Of a stretch of DNA of 6,718 bases, positions 5,200-6,718 are shown one piece after another. A program made the position numbers and the translations under genes. The stretch is from Actinomycetota bacterium (GTDB taxonomy: Bacteria > Actinomycetota > Actinomycetes > S36-B12), in NCBI GenBank assembly GCA_947499275.1, contig CANMNM010000077.1:1-6718 (forward strand), written 5' to 3'. The stretch's first letter is position 1. Each line of letters begins with the position of its first letter. The notes beneath the pieces are model-generated. The model was not told the DNA's origin, did no database searches, and saw only the letters and a list, made by a program, of their open reading frames with translations.

Positions 5200-6072
5200 A
5201 TGTATCCGTCACGATTTTCCTACGACGCACCAACTTCTGTCGAAGAAGTAATTGCGATCCTTGACCAAAATGGTGGAGAAGCAAAAGTATTAGCCGGAGG
5301 CCAGAGCCTGATCCCGATGCTCAAACTTCGCTTCGCCTCTCCAGCGCGCGTCGTTGATATCAATGGGATTCCTGGTCTTGAGTATCACCGCCTTGATCCC
5401 GATGGCACTTTGCGCATTGGGGCGCTATGCCGACACGAGGATCTGGAATTCAGCAAACTTCTTGGCAATTTCCCCACATTGGCTCAGGCATCGTCCCTTG
5501 TTGCGGATCCAATCGTGCGAACACGTGGAACTTTTGTTGGTTCACTGTGCCACGCTGACCCACAGGGAGACTGGTCCGCAACCATGATTGCCCTTGGTGG
5601 AAAAATCATTGCGCAAGGACCAAATGGTCGTCGGGAAATTGAAGCCCGCGATTTCGTCCTCGGTCCATTCGTCAATGCCCTCGCATTTAACGAGGTTGCT
5701 GTGGAAGCAATCGTTCCGCCGGCCAAAGGTAAAGCCCTCGGCGGTTACTTAAAGTTGGAGCGTCGCGTCGGTGACTTCGCCACTGCCTCGGTTGCTATAG
5801 CTCTCGACGTGGACGGTGACATTGTGACGCGCGCCGGGTGCGCACTCGCTGGAGTAGGCGGCCGGACCATCGATGCAAACGATGCAATCTCAGTACTGGT
5901 CGGCAAGTCTCTGACTGCGGAGAGCATAAAAGAAGCAGCCGAAGCGGTTGCTGCTGCAGCAGAGCCACGTACCGATCACAGAGGATCGGGCTCCTACAAG
6001 CGTCACATCGTGGAAACATTTGTCACTCGAATACTGTCCAACATTGCCAATAGCGAGCAGAAAGCAGCCTGA
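5200..6072 (+). CDS. coxM: Molybdenum hydroxylase FAD-binding (medium) subunit, CoxM-like
   Basis: CoxM carries the FAD of CO dehydrogenase-type molybdenum hydroxylases, passing electrons from the iron-sulfur subunit to quinone. The 290 residues match the family length. The first FAD motif is LAGGQSLIPMLKLR at 31-44; the second FAD loop spans 104-125 and reads RGTFVGSLCHADPQGDW from 109. The C-terminal domain has YLKLERRVGDFATA at 183-196. The second loop has TFVGS where many relatives have TIGGS/TIGGN, a substitution next to the flavin. The ATG at 5200 follows an AGAGGAA ribosome site (5190-5196); an upstream in-frame start at 5080 would add 40 residues without homology. coxS begins two bases after the stop. 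The cofactor role is firm; substrate assignment depends on coxL. Confidence 0.93.
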   Translation: MYPSRFSYDAPTSVEEVIAILDQNGGEAKVLAGGQSLIPMLKLRFASPARVVDINGIPGLEYHRLDPDGTLRIGALCRHEDLEFSKLLGNFPTLAQASSLVADPIVRTRGTFVGSLCHADPQGDWSATMIALGGKIIAQGPNGRREIEARDFVLGPFVNALAFNEVAVEAIVPPAKGKALGGYLKLERRVGDFATASVAIALDVDGDIVTRAGCALAGVGGRTIDANDAISVLVGKSLTAESIKEAAEAVAAAAEPRTDHRGSGSYKRHIVETFVTRILSNIANSEQKAA

Positions 6073-6074
6073 AC

Positions 6075-6608
6075 ATGACTAGCCTCTATGACGAAGTACA
6101 GGCAGCGCCCGCTGCTGGAGTAGAAGTTCGCCGGATCACGGTTAATGTCAACGGAACAGATAGAACCGTTGATGTAGAGCCTCGGCTGCTCCTTGCGCAC
6201 CTGTTGCGCCAAGCATTGCAACTCACCGGAACGCACAGTGGTTGCGACACGTCCGGTTGCGGCGCGTGTACCGTTTTAATGGATGGTCGCCCCGTCAAGA
6301 GTTGCACCGTGTTGGCGGTTCAGGCAAATGGTCGAGAAGTAGAGACGGTGGAAGGCCTTGCAACCGCGAGCGAATTGCACCCCATTCAAGAAGGCTTCAA
6401 AGAGGAGCACGGTCTCCAGTGCGGATTCTGCACCCCCGGCATGATGCTCTCGGCTAAGGCGCTTCTTGAACGAAACCCCGATCCCACCGAAGACGAAGTT
6501 CGTTGGGCATTGTCTGGCAACCTATGCCGCTGCACCGGATACCAAAACATCGTTAAGTCAGTCCTTTGGGCTGCAAAGAAAATGCGCGAACAAAACCAGG
6601 AGGCATAA
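6075..6608 (+). CDS. coxS: Molybdenum hydroxylase [2Fe-2S] (small) subunit, CoxS-like
   Basis: CoxS holds two [2Fe-2S] clusters linking the Moco site of CoxL to the FAD of CoxM. The 177-residue product has the plant-ferredoxin-type N-terminal domain with Cys57, Cys62, Cys65 and Cys77 (GCDTSGCGAC ... KSC) and the helical domain with Cys116, Cys119, Cys151 and Cys153 (QCGFC ... CRC), so all eight ligands are present. LQCGFCTPGM, GNLCRCTGYQNIV and KSCTVLAVQANG closely resemble the CO dehydrogenase subunit of Oligotropha from memory. About 18 extra residues precede the first beta strand (ITVNVNG), making it longer than the roughly 160-166 usual; no closer ATG/GTG start is in frame. The last codons contain the AGGAGG ribosome site for coxL, and the TAA stop overlaps the coxL ATG. 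Confidence 0.95.
   Translation: MTSLYDEVQAAPAAGVEVRRITVNVNGTDRTVDVEPRLLLAHLLRQALQLTGTHSGCDTSGCGACTVLMDGRPVKSCTVLAVQANGREVETVEGLATASELHPIQEGFKEEHGLQCGFCTPGMMLSAKALLERNPDPTEDEVRWALSGNLCRCTGYQNIVKSVLWAAKKMREQNQEA
6598..6603 (+). promoter_or_regulatory. AGGAGG ribosome-binding site for coxL
   Basis: A perfect AGGAGG lies inside the final coxS codons, four bases before the coxL ATG at 6608. It fixes the coxL start and is the strongest ribosome site noticed in the window, consistent with a highly expressed large subunit. Confidence 0.8.
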
Positions 6609-6718
6609 TGGCACCGCTTGACGAACTCAAAATCGGTGGAATGGGTGCGAGCCGCCGCCGGGTAGAAGACAACCGCTTTATTCGTGGCAAGGGTCGCTAT
6701 GTCGATGACATTGTGCTG
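6608..6718 (+). CDS. coxL: Molybdenum hydroxylase Moco-binding (large) subunit, CoxL-like, partial
   Basis: Only the first 37 residues are inside the window; the gene runs off the right end. They read in part GGMGASRRRVEDNRF and then GKGRYVDDIVL, the N-terminal signature of large subunits of CO dehydrogenase/xanthine dehydrogenase-type enzymes. Oligotropha CoxL has the same pattern GMG-x4-RVED-xRF-xxGKG-xYVDD, recalled from knowledge. The start overlaps the coxS stop by one base (TAATG), and the order M-S-L is that of form I CO dehydrogenase operons. The catalytic loop that distinguishes form I (AYxCSFR) from other members is outside the window, so CO oxidation is a reasonable inference only. 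Confidence 0.88.
   Translation, partial: MAPLDELKIGGMGASRRRVEDNRFIRGKGRYVDDIVL

Overview
This window looks like a chromosomal segment from an actinomycete-like bacterium of intermediate GC. The main hint is the style of MoaA (an 'IEQMPLDAG' segment and GTG/TTG starts) together with the style of the XdhC proteins. This is inference from protein character only; no rRNA or marker gene is present. The window holds nine genes that I consider firm, the first and last cut by its ends, plus one possible small gene. No tRNA, rRNA, CRISPR array, transposase or insertion sequence was seen.

Left part, + strand (1-2508): the 3' end of a copper amine oxidase overlaps an alpha/beta hydrolase by one base. 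After 48 bases come moaE and moaA, overlapping by four bases. MoaE and MoaA belong to molybdenum cofactor (Moco) synthesis: MoaA starts the pathway from GTP and MoaE is the large subunit of molybdopterin synthase.

Middle, - strand (3853 down to 2511): an XdhC/CoxI-type Moco-insertion factor is followed by moaD, the sulfur-carrying small subunit of molybdopterin synthase, with a four-base TTGA overlap. moaD runs tail to tail into moaA with two bases between the stop codons. The molybdopterin synthase subunits are therefore encoded on opposite strands.

Divergent control region (3854-3988): it contains a perfect 15-base palindrome, an imperfect 17-base-period direct repeat and an eight-codon upstream ORF whose stop overlaps a GTG start.

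Right part, + strand (3989-6718): a second, divergent XdhC-family protein lacks the cysteines seen in the first. It is followed by a roughly 350-base stretch with a possible 76-residue small gene, and then by coxM, coxS and the start of coxL, a molybdenum hydroxylase in the order of form I aerobic CO dehydrogenase operons. The visible CoxM, CoxS and CoxL residues resemble CO dehydrogenase, but the CoxL active-site loop that would settle the substrate lies outside the window.

Taken together, this is a molybdo-enzyme locus: MoaA/MoaD/MoaE make the cofactor, the two XdhC-family proteins probably mature and insert it (resembling the CoxI/CoxF pair known from carboxidotrophs), and CoxMSL is the likely client. 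The amine oxidase and hydrolase upstream share the strand of moaEA and may be co-transcribed with it, but no biochemical link is evident.
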